Positions 1-8,630 of a stretch of 10,263 bases of DNA are shown one piece after another. The DNA is from an uncultured Chlorobiales bacterium (lineage in GTDB: Bacteria; Bacteroidota; Chlorobiia; Chlorobiales; Chlorobiaceae). A model generated the notes under the pieces. The model was not told where the DNA came from, ran no database searches, and saw nothing but the letters and a program-made list of their open reading frames with translations. The position numbers were made by a program, and so were the translations under genes. Each line of letters begins with the position of its first letter. Within the stretch, counting starts at the first letter, position 1. The stretch spans positions 1 through 10,263 of the forward strand of contig CAIUQW010000075.1 in the NCBI GenBank assembly GCA_903901395.1. The letters are read 5' to 3'.

Positions 1-51
1 CTTTTTTCCAATGAGTTAATTTTGATGACACCTGTTTCGTTGATTTGGCTG

Positions 52-103
52 ATTCTGAAATAATCAGAATATTCCGGAAAAGGTATTCTGAAATAATCAG
101 AAA
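52..103. promoter_or_regulatory. Tandem palindromic operator (two TTCTGA-N5-TCAGAA sites)
   Basis: Two near-identical inverted repeats lie at 52-70 and 85-103. Each is ATTCTGA-AATAA-TCAGAA(T/A), with 6-7 bp perfect arms around the same AATAA spacer. Their centres are 33 bp apart, about three helical turns, so dimers on both would sit on the same DNA face. A smaller perfect palindrome, TTCCGGAA, lies between them at 72-79. The array ends 7 bp before the ATG at 111, a typical place for a repressor or autoregulator to block a promoter or leader. I do not recognise the motif as a site of a named regulator (it is not Fur, Rex, FNR/CRP, NrdR or LexA consensus). Confidence 0.6.
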
Positions 104-110
104 TTTGTCC

Positions 111-2219
<2,109 letters not shown>

Positions 2220-2228
2220 TCTGCCAAC

Positions 2229-2367
2229 GTTATTGCTCCGGCCATTAAAACTCTTAAACAATTGCCCCGGACTTCAGTCCGGGAGATATGAATAAAACAA
2301 TATAAATAAGGGCTTTAGCCCAATCTCCTGATCACAGGTCGTTTGTGGTTTATTGTGGCCGGAGTAA
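2229..2367 (+). repeat. MITE/REP-like palindromic repeat unit, left copy
   Basis: A 139 bp AT-rich unit with imperfect terminal inverted repeats: TTATTGCTCCGGCCATTA at the left end, and TTTATTGTGGCCGGAGTAA (2349-2367) at the right end, whose complement shares the CTCCGGCCA core. Inside are two palindromes: CCCGGACT-TC-AGTCCGGG (2266-2283) and GGGCT-TT-AGCCC (2310-2321). A second copy in the opposite orientation lies at 2567-2708. The two share a 28 bp identical block (2256-2283) and a 19 bp identical block (2349-2367). The unit starts 10 bp after the stop of the sigma-54 activator, and its first palindrome could act as that gene's transcript-end hairpin, although no T-run follows. No transposase is in the window, so this would be a non-autonomous element. 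Confidence 0.75.
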
Positions 2368-2566
2368 GAATGGCATCGAGATGTCAAACGAGAGATTGTT
2401 CTTGTCGAAAAGAATTTCACGGAGTGAAAAAACAGCATGAAACATGTTGTGCCGCCATAGCACAACCGGGGGGTTACAGAAGAAGTCGAAAAATTTGATA
2501 TTGTTGAGGCATCACGCATTTGCTCCTGACCTTGTTTTTCGCATCGATTGAAAATCCGGATTAATC
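2368..2566. other. Core between the inverted repeats; hairpin-rich, no convincing gene
   Basis: About 200 bp between the two repeat units. It contains three successive simple hairpins: TTCTT/AAGAA (2399-2414), TTTCAC-GGA-GTGAAA (2415-2429) and GTTGTGC-N7-GCACAAC (2446-2466). An 81-codon minus-strand frame covers 2274-2519, but it runs through the left repeat unit and matches no family I know. Base composition is less GC-rich than in the flanking genes. It may be the body of a mobile or repetitive element, a structured RNA, or decayed sequence. The sequence alone does not decide between these. Confidence 0.4.
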
Positions 2567-2708
2567 GTTATTACTCCGGCCACAATAAATCGGAATCTCC
2601 GTCGTTGCAAGAAATTAGGCTAAAGCCTTTATTATTTGTGTCTTATCTGCATACCCCGGACTGAAGTCCGGGGCAATTGTTTGTGAATTATAATGGCCGA
2701 ATTAATAA
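2567..2708 (-). repeat. MITE/REP-like palindromic repeat unit, right copy (inverted)
   Basis: Inverted counterpart of the unit at 2229-2367. In order on the plus strand it has the terminal repeat TTACTCCGGCCACAATAAA (2571-2589), the short palindrome AGGCTAAAGCCT (2617-2628), the long palindrome CCCCGGACTGAAGTCCGGGG (2654-2673, a 9 bp perfect stem around GA), and a more degenerate outer end with GGCCGAATTAATAA. The middle segment between palindrome and terminal repeat (about 2590-2612) has diverged from the left copy, while the palindromes and ends are kept. The unit ends 9 bp before the protease start codon, so it forms that gene's upstream region. Confidence 0.75.
2689..2694 (+). promoter_or_regulatory. 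Possible -10 element of the protease gene, inside the repeat end
   Basis: A perfect TATAAT lies 23 bp before the protease ATG, within the outer end of the right repeat unit. The left unit lacks it at the equivalent place (ATTAAAA), so it would have arisen by mutation. No good -35 is found at 16-18 bp spacing (the sequence there is GTCCGG, part of the palindrome), so the call is weak. Confidence 0.3.
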
Positions 2709-2717
2709 CCAGAAATC

Positions 2718-3566
2718 ATGCACTCTTCGCTCAGCTCTGCAGCGGCAATCCGCAATCTTGCCTTGTTTGCTATCGTGGCGATGGCGGCAGGGTGGCTCGG
2801 ACGCGGGCTGGATGTTGCGGTTGGCAGCCTTGCGAGCGAGGGGCCGGGGCAGCTTGTCTGGATTGCGGCCCCGGCGCTGACGGGATTGCTTTTGCGCGGC
2901 TTTGGCGGCGACGGATGGACAGATGCGGGGCTGAGGCCCTTGTTTGGCGGGAACTGGCGATGGTATCTGTTCGCGATACTTTTCGCGCCGGTTTCGTCGC
3001 TGCTGACGATTTTACTCGGCATGACTTTCGGCATCATGCGGTTCACGATGCCGGATGCGGGCAATCTTCTTCGTCTCGTAGCCTTGGCGCTGCTTCCCGC
3101 GTTCGTCAAGAATATCGCCGAGGAGTTTGCCTGGCGCGGCTACTTCACTCCGCGCCTCTCGGCTGCTGGCGTGCCGGACGCGCTCAATCATGCGCTTACC
3201 GGCCTTGTCTGGGCCGCGTGGCATGTGCCCTATTATCTCTTTTTCCTCGACCGGGCGACCTTTGCCGCCATCAGTTCACACGGTTTGCCGGTTTTTTTCG
3301 TCACGATGTTTATCGGTGTGGTCGCGCTCGCGTTCGTATACGGAGAGCTGCGCCTCGTCACAGGCTCGGTGTGGCCGGTGGTGGCGTTGCATACGGTGAG
3401 CAACGCCGTCACCGGTGCGATACTGCTCAGCGGGAAAGTCGCGATGGCTTTTGGCGCGGCGGATTTGCTGGCGTCGCCGATTCCGGGATCACTCATGAGC
3501 ATCGCGCTCAATGCGGCGATCTGGCTCTGGCTCCGCCGTCACCGTCAGGCAAGGGCTCGACGGTAA
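2718..3566 (+). CDS. CPBP family intramembrane metalloprotease (CAAX/Abi type)
   Basis: A 282-residue, very hydrophobic inner-membrane protein with about seven or eight membrane segments. It carries the three motifs of the CPBP (Abi, PF02517) family: EExxxR as E135-E136-FAW-R140, the second motif W165-AAW-H169 (usually FxxxH), and HxxxN as H225-TVS-N229. In this family the glutamates and histidines form the active site for cleavage within the membrane. Bacterial members act in peptide maturation, bacteriocin self-protection or signalling, and the substrate here is unknown. The ATG at 2718 has no clear Shine-Dalgarno. It is the only start giving the full first membrane segment. No bacteriocin-like neighbour is visible. 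The gene is monocistronic, with an inverted-repeat element upstream and a convergent kinase gene downstream. Confidence 0.88.
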   Translation: MHSSLSSAAAIRNLALFAIVAMAAGWLGRGLDVAVGSLASEGPGQLVWIAAPALTGLLLRGFGGDGWTDAGLRPLFGGNWRWYLFAILFAPVSSLLTILLGMTFGIMRFTMPDAGNLLRLVALALLPAFVKNIAEEFAWRGYFTPRLSAAGVPDALNHALTGLVWAAWHVPYYLFFLDRATFAAISSHGLPVFFVTMFIGVVALAFVYGELRLVTGSVWPVVALHTVSNAVTGAILLSGKVAMAFGAADLLASPIPGSLMSIALNAAIWLWLRRHRQARARR

Positions 3567-3585
3567 CGATTTGCGCTATCCCGGC

Positions 3586-3630
3586 GGCAATCAGGTGTGA
3601 GCACCTTCAGCTATCACCTCTTTGATTGCC
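3586..3630. terminator. Possible bidirectional stem-loop between convergent genes
   Basis: GGCAATCA-GGTG (3586-3597) can pair with CACC (3615-3618) and TGATTGCC (3623-3630), giving 8 + 4 base pairs with a 4-nt bulge and a 17-nt loop. It straddles the stop codon of the kinase gene, 20 bp past the protease stop. Neither side has a T-run, so it is not a classical intrinsic terminator. It could slow or protect both transcript ends. Confidence 0.3.
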
Positions 3631-6600
3631 TGCGAGAGGTGCGAGAGGCTGACCGGCTTTTTCAGCAGTTTGCGAATGCCGTACTGGGCGAGCGGCACGG
3701 TGTTTTCAATATCCTTGCCATAGCCGGTCATCAGCGCTACCGGCAGCTCCGGATTGCTCTGGTGCAGTTCATGGGCGAGCTGGATGCCGGTCATCTCAGG
3801 CATGGTGAGGTCGGTGATGACCATGTCGAACGCTTCCGGCTCCTTGCGGAACGCGGCGAGCGCCTTGACAGGCGAGTTCACCGCCAGCACGCTGAAGCCG
3901 AGATGCTCCATCATCACGTTCATGAGCTGCACGGTCGCCTCCTCGTCATCGACAAAGAGGATGCGCGTGCTCTTCTCGCCTCGCGCAAGCTCCGTCTTAT
4001 TGTCCTGACTGGCGACGCTGCTTTCGATCACCGGCAGGTAGATGCGGAAGGTGCTGCCCTTGCCGGGAGTGCTTTCAACCGTGATCTCGCCTTTGTAGCT
4101 GGTGATAATGCCGTGCACCACCGACAGGCCGAGTCCCGTGCCTTTGTTCACCGCCTTGGTCGTGAAGAATGGCTCGAAAATGCGCTCCATCGTGGCCTCG
4201 TCCATGCCGTGCCCGGTATCCGTGACGCTGAGCTGGATATATCGTTCGGCCTTCAGCGCGGGTAAGCGTTTGCGCCATGCGTCGTCCGGCTCGATTTCAC
4301 GGAGATCGATGGCCATCTCGCCGCCCGACTCCGACATCGCCTGGAACGCATTGGTGCAGAGGTTGATGATCACCTGATGAATCTGGGAGGGATCGGCCAG
4401 CACGTTGCCGCACTGCTCGTCAATGGTCCGCCGGATGGTTATCGTCACCGGAATCGATGGCCGCAGAAGCTTCAGTGCTTCGCAGACGATCTCCTTGACG
4501 TTGACCACCACCGGCTCGCGCTCCTCCGCGCGGCTGAAGGCGAGAATCTGCGCCACCAGATGCTGCGCCCGTTCGGCGGCTTTCATGATTTCCGTGAAAT
4601 AGCTATGCTGCCTGGCGCTATCCTCCAGCGTGGCCACGCCCATCTCGGCATAGCCGAGAATCGGAGAGAGAATGTTGTTGAAATCATGCGCGATGCCGCC
4701 AGCAAGCGTGCCGATGGTTTCGAGGCGCTGGGTTTTTTTCAGATTCTTTTCCATCTGCAGCATCTCCTCCTGCGCTTTGACCCGGTCGGTGATGTCGAAA
4801 AGGATGCCGTCGATACCGGAGAAATCGCCGTTTTCCGAAAAGATGGAGGACTGGCGGTCTTCGATCCACCGGATCGCGCCGCCGGGCAAAACGATCCTGA
4901 AAACGATCACTTTCGAGCCGGGCGATTTCTTCAGCTCATAGTAGGTGTCGAGGACAAACTGGCGGTCTTTGGGATGAACAAAGGTGAGCGCATGGTTGCG
5001 CGTGCCGGAGAGAATCGGCAAGAGGTCGTTTGTTGCGAGGAACGCGGACTGCGACAGAAACTTGATAGTTCCATCCTCCGAGGTGTGGTAGACAAAGCCA
5101 GGAATATTGTCGATGATCGCCCTGAACTCCGCGCTGACCCGCTTCTGCAGGGCGTTTTCACGCAGCGCTTCTTCAGCCCGCTTCAGTTCGGTCAAGTCGA
5201 CTACCGTGGTTCGTATTCCGGCCACCTGATCTCCGTCCTGCCTGATTGGGGTGCTGTAGAGCAATAACGGCACGCGGCGTCCGTCTTTCATGATGACGGT
5301 GTACTCGTTGCCTTTCGGGATATAGTCAGGATCGCAGATTTTTTTCTGGTTGACCAGCGCCAGTTCGATCTCTTCGGGAGTGCAGAAGCTGAATGCTGAA
5401 ATGCCTTGCTTCAGCTCTTCGGCTGAGAGATCGAAAAACTCCAGCGCCGAGTGGTTGATATAATCCACGATGCCGAGCTGGTTTGTCTCGAAGAGTGGCA
5501 GCGGCAGAAACTCGGTCAGTTCACGAAATTTCCGCTCGCTTTCGATCAGTTTGGCCTGATTTCTCAGCCGTTGCGAAATATTCCTCGTGATGCCGATAAG
5601 CGTGGGTTTTCCGTCCCAGATGCCTTTGGTCATCTTTGTTTCAACAGGCAGCAGTTCGCCCGATTTCATCAGCACCGGCATCTGGCAGATGATTCTCGTT
5701 CCGGCATTCATCTCCTCAGCCGCTTTGATCGCTTCCTCGCGCGTCTCCGGTGCGTGCAGGTCGAGCAGGTTCATTCCCCGCAGCTCATTGATTGAATAAC
5801 CGAGGGTGGCGATGGTCGAGGAGTTGGCGTGCAGAATGCGCCCCTCCTCCGAGACGACGAACAGCATGTCGTCGATCGACTCGAAAAGCGCTTCGAGATT
5901 GCGGTTTGCCGCATGAACCTCCTCTTCATGCCGTGCCTGCATGATCGCCGCGCCGATATGCGATGCAACGGTTTCAAGCGCTTTCCGCGCCACCTCCGGC
6001 ACCTGACTGAGCGAGTGCGAGGCGACATTGAGCGTGCCGATGACCCTGTTTTTGCTGATAACCGGAAGAATGGCAAAGGCGGTGAGTTTTTCTTCCCGCA
6101 CGGCGTGGCCCGTGATGTCACTAAGCTGTGTCGGCTGATCGCTGTACACAACGCTCCCGGAGGTCATGGCCTGGTATTCCGGTAAATCCGGCGTGATGAC
6201 GCTGACCTCGCTGGTGAACGCTTCCGGCAGCCCCTGACTGGCGACGAGGCGCAAGGTTTTGTCGGCATCGTTGACGAGATAAATGCCGCCGCAATCCATG
6301 CCCGACATCTCTATCGCGGTATTGAGGCAGTGCCGCGTCGTATCCTCGAAGGAGTGCGACGCGCTCAACTTCAGCGCCAGATCGAGTTCGCTCTGGATCA
6401 GCATCTCGACCTGCTTGCGCTGCAGCGCGTTGGCGATGATGCCGCCCGCCAGCGCCAGAATCGCGGCGGAGCTGGCGGGCCATTGCCGCTCGTGGCGCAC
6501 GGCGTCGAAGCCGATGAAGCCGAACAGCTCGCCGCTCGAAATGAGGGGAATGAGTATCAGCGACTGAATCTCCTGCATTTCGAAAGCTTCCCGCTCCTTG

Positions 6601-7784
6601 GCCGCCTCTTCGGGCAGGTCGGAGACGCGCGGCACGATGATCACATCGCCATTGATGATAATGTCGTGCGACCACTTGAAGTCGTCGGTCGGAAGCTGTT
6701 TCAGCATATCGATCTGCGGCGAAATTCCCTCGGCGCACCACTCATGGGTGTTGTCCATGAGGCGGTGATTGTCGTAATACTGGAAAATGTAGCTCCGGTC
6801 AGCCTCGACGAACTCGCCGATAGCCTGCAACGCCTGATCGATCATCTCGTCGATGCGCTCCGGGGCGGCATTGATGAAGCGGTTGGCCAGCGTCGAAATC
6901 AGATGCTCGAAGCGGCGGTTGTAGGCAATCGCCGCCTCGGACTGCTTGCGTATGGTGTTGTCGAGCGTGTAGGTCTCGAAGCACTCGATCTGGCCCTCGT
7001 CATTGCGTATGATGGTCGTGAACTCGTAAAGCCATGCGACTGCGCCGTCCTTGCGGATAATCCGGTACTCCTGCGCGAAGGAGGTGCGCTCTTCTTCAGA
7101 GGAGTAGCGCTCCATTTCCGCCAGAATCTGGCCGAGATCGTCCGGGTGAACAAGGTCGGTGTATGCAACGGCTCCCGAGGTGAAGTCGGACGGAGCGTAG
7201 CCTGTCAGCCGGGTGACGTTTGGCGAGACATACTCGACCGGAAAATCTTCGGCATTTCGCCACCGGAACACGGTGACCGGCCCATCGAGAAAGAGATCCA
7301 TCTCCTGCCGGAGCTTCTCCTCGCGATGCTTGCGCTCCGTGATCTCCTGATGCGAACCGGCCATGCGGATCGCCTTTCCTTCGCGGTCACGCTCGAAGAC
7401 CTTGCCCCGGTCGAGAATCCAGACCCAGTGCCCCTTTTTATGACGCATACGGATTTCCGCTTCGTAATAGTCGGTCTCACCCCTGATCGGCCCTTCAAGC
7501 AGCGCGGTCGCTTTCCGGAGATCATCAGGATGACAAAAGCGTTCCCATGTCGCGATGGTAATCTCCCCGAGTTCTTCGAGACTGTAGCCGATCATCTCGG
7601 CCCAGGCGTTGTTGATGGCGACTTTTCCGGTCGGGATTTCCCAGTCCCAGTATCCGGCGTTCGTCCCCTCGACAACAATCGAAAGCCGGTGCAGCTCTTT
7701 TTTCAGCTCGGCATTCTCCTGCTTCAGGCGGGCTACAGCCGCATCATCAGTTTCGTCTGTCACGACAGGGGCATCGATGTTCAT
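3591..7784 (-). CDS. Hybrid sensor histidine kinase with five PAS, two GAF domains and a C-terminal receiver
   Basis: A 1397-residue soluble sensor kinase; I see no membrane segments or signal peptide. After a short N-terminal coiled coil (about 16-36), the order is PAS1 (about 37-155, ending in the PAC-like DREGKAIRMAGSHQEITERK), PAS2 (156-285), GAF1 (290-458), GAF2 (465-620), PAS3 (625-742), PAS4 (748-870), PAS5 (885-1005), HisKA (1013-1085) with phospho-acceptor H1033 in IAHDFNN, HATPase with N1141/N1145, DTGHGM (1189-1194), FEPFFTT (1203-1209) and GTGLGL (1215-1220), then a receiver with D1279/D1280, phospho-acceptor D1325 (ITDLTMPE), T1353 and K1376. All catalytic residues are intact. 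There is no HPt domain and no DNA-binding output, so relay to a separate HPt/regulator, or receiver feedback, is expected. The ATG at 7784 lacks a clear ribosome site, but the next in-frame Met (residue 64) would cut PAS1. The signal is unknown. Confidence 0.94.
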   Translation of the reverse strand: MNIDAPVVTDETDDAAVARLKQENAELKKELHRLSIVVEGTNAGYWDWEIPTGKVAINNAWAEMIGYSLEELGEITIATWERFCHPDDLRKATALLEGPIRGETDYYEAEIRMRHKKGHWVWILDRGKVFERDREGKAIRMAGSHQEITERKHREEKLRQEMDLFLDGPVTVFRWRNAEDFPVEYVSPNVTRLTGYAPSDFTSGAVAYTDLVHPDDLGQILAEMERYSSEEERTSFAQEYRIIRKDGAVAWLYEFTTIIRNDEGQIECFETYTLDNTIRKQSEAAIAYNRRFEHLISTLANRFINAAPERIDEMIDQALQAIGEFVEADRSYIFQYYDNHRLMDNTHEWCAEGISPQIDMLKQLPTDDFKWSHDIIINGDVIIVPRVSDLPEEAAKEREAFEMQEIQSLILIPLISSGELFGFIGFDAVRHERQWPASSAAILALAGGIIANALQRKQVEMLIQSELDLALKLSASHSFEDTTRHCLNTAIEMSGMDCGGIYLVNDADKTLRLVASQGLPEAFTSEVSVITPDLPEYQAMTSGSVVYSDQPTQLSDITGHAVREEKLTAFAILPVISKNRVIGTLNVASHSLSQVPEVARKALETVASHIGAAIMQARHEEEVHAANRNLEALFESIDDMLFVVSEEGRILHANSSTIATLGYSINELRGMNLLDLHAPETREEAIKAAEEMNAGTRIICQMPVLMKSGELLPVETKMTKGIWDGKPTLIGITRNISQRLRNQAKLIESERKFRELTEFLPLPLFETNQLGIVDYINHSALEFFDLSAEELKQGISAFSFCTPEEIELALVNQKKICDPDYIPKGNEYTVIMKDGRRVPLLLYSTPIRQDGDQVAGIRTTVVDLTELKRAEEALRENALQKRVSAEFRAIIDNIPGFVYHTSEDGTIKFLSQSAFLATNDLLPILSGTRNHALTFVHPKDRQFVLDTYYELKKSPGSKVIVFRIVLPGGAIRWIEDRQSSIFSENGDFSGIDGILFDITDRVKAQEEMLQMEKNLKKTQRLETIGTLAGGIAHDFNNILSPILGYAEMGVATLEDSARQHSYFTEIMKAAERAQHLVAQILAFSRAEEREPVVVNVKEIVCEALKLLRPSIPVTITIRRTIDEQCGNVLADPSQIHQVIINLCTNAFQAMSESGGEMAIDLREIEPDDAWRKRLPALKAERYIQLSVTDTGHGMDEATMERIFEPFFTTKAVNKGTGLGLSVVHGIITSYKGEITVESTPGKGSTFRIYLPVIESSVASQDNKTELARGEKSTRILFVDDEEATVQLMNVMMEHLGFSVLAVNSPVKALAAFRKEPEAFDMVITDLTMPEMTGIQLAHELHQSNPELPVALMTGYGKDIENTVPLAQYGIRKLLKKPVSLSHLSQAIKEVIAEGAHT

Positions 7785-7861
7785 TATCGGGGTAGTAAAG
7801 GGTGTGAGCTGCTATGGTAAGTGCGCTGTAACCATGAAGATAGTTGTGTTTGCTCTATTAC

Positions 7862-7889
7862 GTTATGTGTACAATATACTACCGTGCAA
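7862..7889 (-). promoter_or_regulatory. Candidate promoter of the hybrid kinase gene
   Basis: Reading the minus strand, TTGCAC (complement of 7884-7889) is followed after 16 bp by CATAAC (7862-7867), a partial match to a sigma-70 -35/-10 pair, about 80 bp before the kinase ATG. The surrounding DNA is the most AT-rich part of this gap. An imperfect inverted repeat (7878-7901, ACTAC.GTGC/GCAC...GTAGT) overlaps the -35, and a perfect 10 bp palindrome CCTGATCAGG (7913-7922) lies upstream of it. Either could be an operator. Confidence 0.35.
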
Positions 7890-7937
7890 GCACATAGTAG
7901 TTACGAATTTTACCTGATCAGGCGCAGAAGCTACAAT

Positions 7938-8084
7938 TCAGTACAAAATCTCCAGGCCGTCTGGCTGAACATCCATGAGGGAATTCGCTATGCGCGTCGC
8001 GCCGGTGTTCAGCGCTGACTCGGCGGGAATGCAGGTGAAGACGAGGTCTCGGGTGACGAGAATCGCGGCAAAACTTATGTCCAC
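7938..8084 (-). CDS. Possible 48-residue small ORF or gene remnant
   Basis: A minus-strand frame runs from a GTG at 8084 to a TGA at 7938. The product starts MDISFAAILVTRDLVF and contains IPAESALNTGATR. Codon third positions are mostly G/C, as in the neighbouring real genes, and most of the 327 bp gap outside it is more AT-rich. It follows the nitroreductase stop by 27 bp in the same direction, so it could be a last cistron. Against it: no Shine-Dalgarno, a GTG start, a stop codon just upstream in frame, and no family I recognise. It may be the tail of a decayed gene, or the complementary strand may hold the remnant, since the opposite frame also reads well but is broken by a TGA at 8016-8018. 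Confidence 0.25.
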   Translation of the reverse strand: MDISFAAILVTRDLVFTCIPAESALNTGATRIANSLMDVQPDGLEILY

Positions 8085-8111
8085 TTCAGCGGTTCATAAT
8101 CGAGGCACCTT

Positions 8112-8630
8112 TCACAGATACCTGACAACCTCATCGAGCGATTTCCGGCTTTTCGGGCGGGTCTGGGCGTCGGCGGAGGCGTAGCCGAGCGGGGTGATGG
8201 CGAAGACATCTTCGGAGGGTTTCAGACCGAGCGCGTCCCGGAGGATTGCAGGATCGAAGGCGCAAATCCAGCAAGTGGCGAGGCCCTCGGCGTGGGCGGC
8301 GAGAATCAGGTGATCCATCGCGATGGCGAGATCAGTTTCAAGCGAGTTCCAGCCGTCAGACGCCCTCACCCATGCTGCCGCCCGGTCGCCTGTGACGACG
8401 AGGATGTGCGGCGCTTGCCGGAACCAGTCGCGCTTGTAGCAGGGGCGGACTTTGGCGAGCATCTCCGGCGAGCTGACGAGCAGGAATTTCCAGGGCTGGA
8501 GGTTTTTGGCCGACGGGGCGACCCGCCCGGCGTCGAGCACACGGTCGAGAATCTCCGGCGGCACCGGGCGATGGGCGTCGTAGCCGCGCACGCTTTTGCG
8601 CGATCCGGCGAGGTCGTGGAAGTCCATCAT
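8112..8630 (-). CDS. Nitroreductase family FMN-dependent oxidoreductase
   Basis: A 172-residue cytoplasmic flavoenzyme of the nitroreductase family, which typically uses NAD(P)H to reduce nitro compounds, quinones or flavins. Visible family features: the N-terminal FMN-phosphate segment SRKSVRGYD (10-18), APSAKNLQPWKF (38-49), the central helix beginning ETDLAIAMDHL (97 onward), GLATCWICAFD (116-126), ITPLGYA (145-151) and the basic C-terminal segment RPKSRKSLDEVV (158-169). Length fits the compact branch of the family. The start overlaps the stop of the upstream channel gene (ATGA at 8627-8630), and GGGAGAG lies about 9 nt before the ATG, indicating translational coupling. A second ATG directly follows the first, so translation could begin at either. 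The actual substrate is unknown. Confidence 0.9.
   Translation of the reverse strand: MMDFHDLAGSRKSVRGYDAHRPVPPEILDRVLDAGRVAPSAKNLQPWKFLLVSSPEMLAKVRPCYKRDWFRQAPHILVVTGDRAAAWVRASDGWNSLETDLAIAMDHLILAAHAEGLATCWICAFDPAILRDALGLKPSEDVFAITPLGYASADAQTRPKSRKSLDEVVRYL

Noticed and set aside
45..110. N-terminal extension of the sigma-54 activator from a TTG
   Set aside because: The peptide contains a duplicated SEIIR that follows from the operator repeat, and the start has no ribosome site. The ATG at 111 begins the typical pre-GAF helix.
2266..2283. Classical rho-independent terminator for the sigma-54 activator
   Set aside because: The stem is strong, but no T-run follows and the same palindrome is part of a repeat unit also found at 2654-2673. 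I list it as repeat and only mention a possible terminator role.
2274..2519. 81-codon minus-strand frame between sigma-54 activator and protease
   Set aside because: It extends through the repeat unit and its palindromes, has no ribosome site, and its composition is unlike the host genes. I treat the region as repeat and core rather than a gene.
2229..2708. CRISPR array or insertion sequence with its own transposase
   Set aside because: There are only two copies, inverted and unequally diverged, with no regular spacers, and no transposase frame lies between them.
2693..3625. 310-codon plus-strand frame overlapping the protease
   Set aside because: Out of frame with the CPBP motifs and rich in Arg/Cys/Gly/His; a shadow of the protease gene.
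4377..5267. 296-codon plus-strand frame within the kinase region
   Set aside because: Antisense shadow with no recognisable domain.
6330..7820. 496-codon open frame on the plus strand
   Set aside because: Antisense shadow of the hybrid kinase gene; the kinase frame has intact domain motifs throughout, and this one has none.
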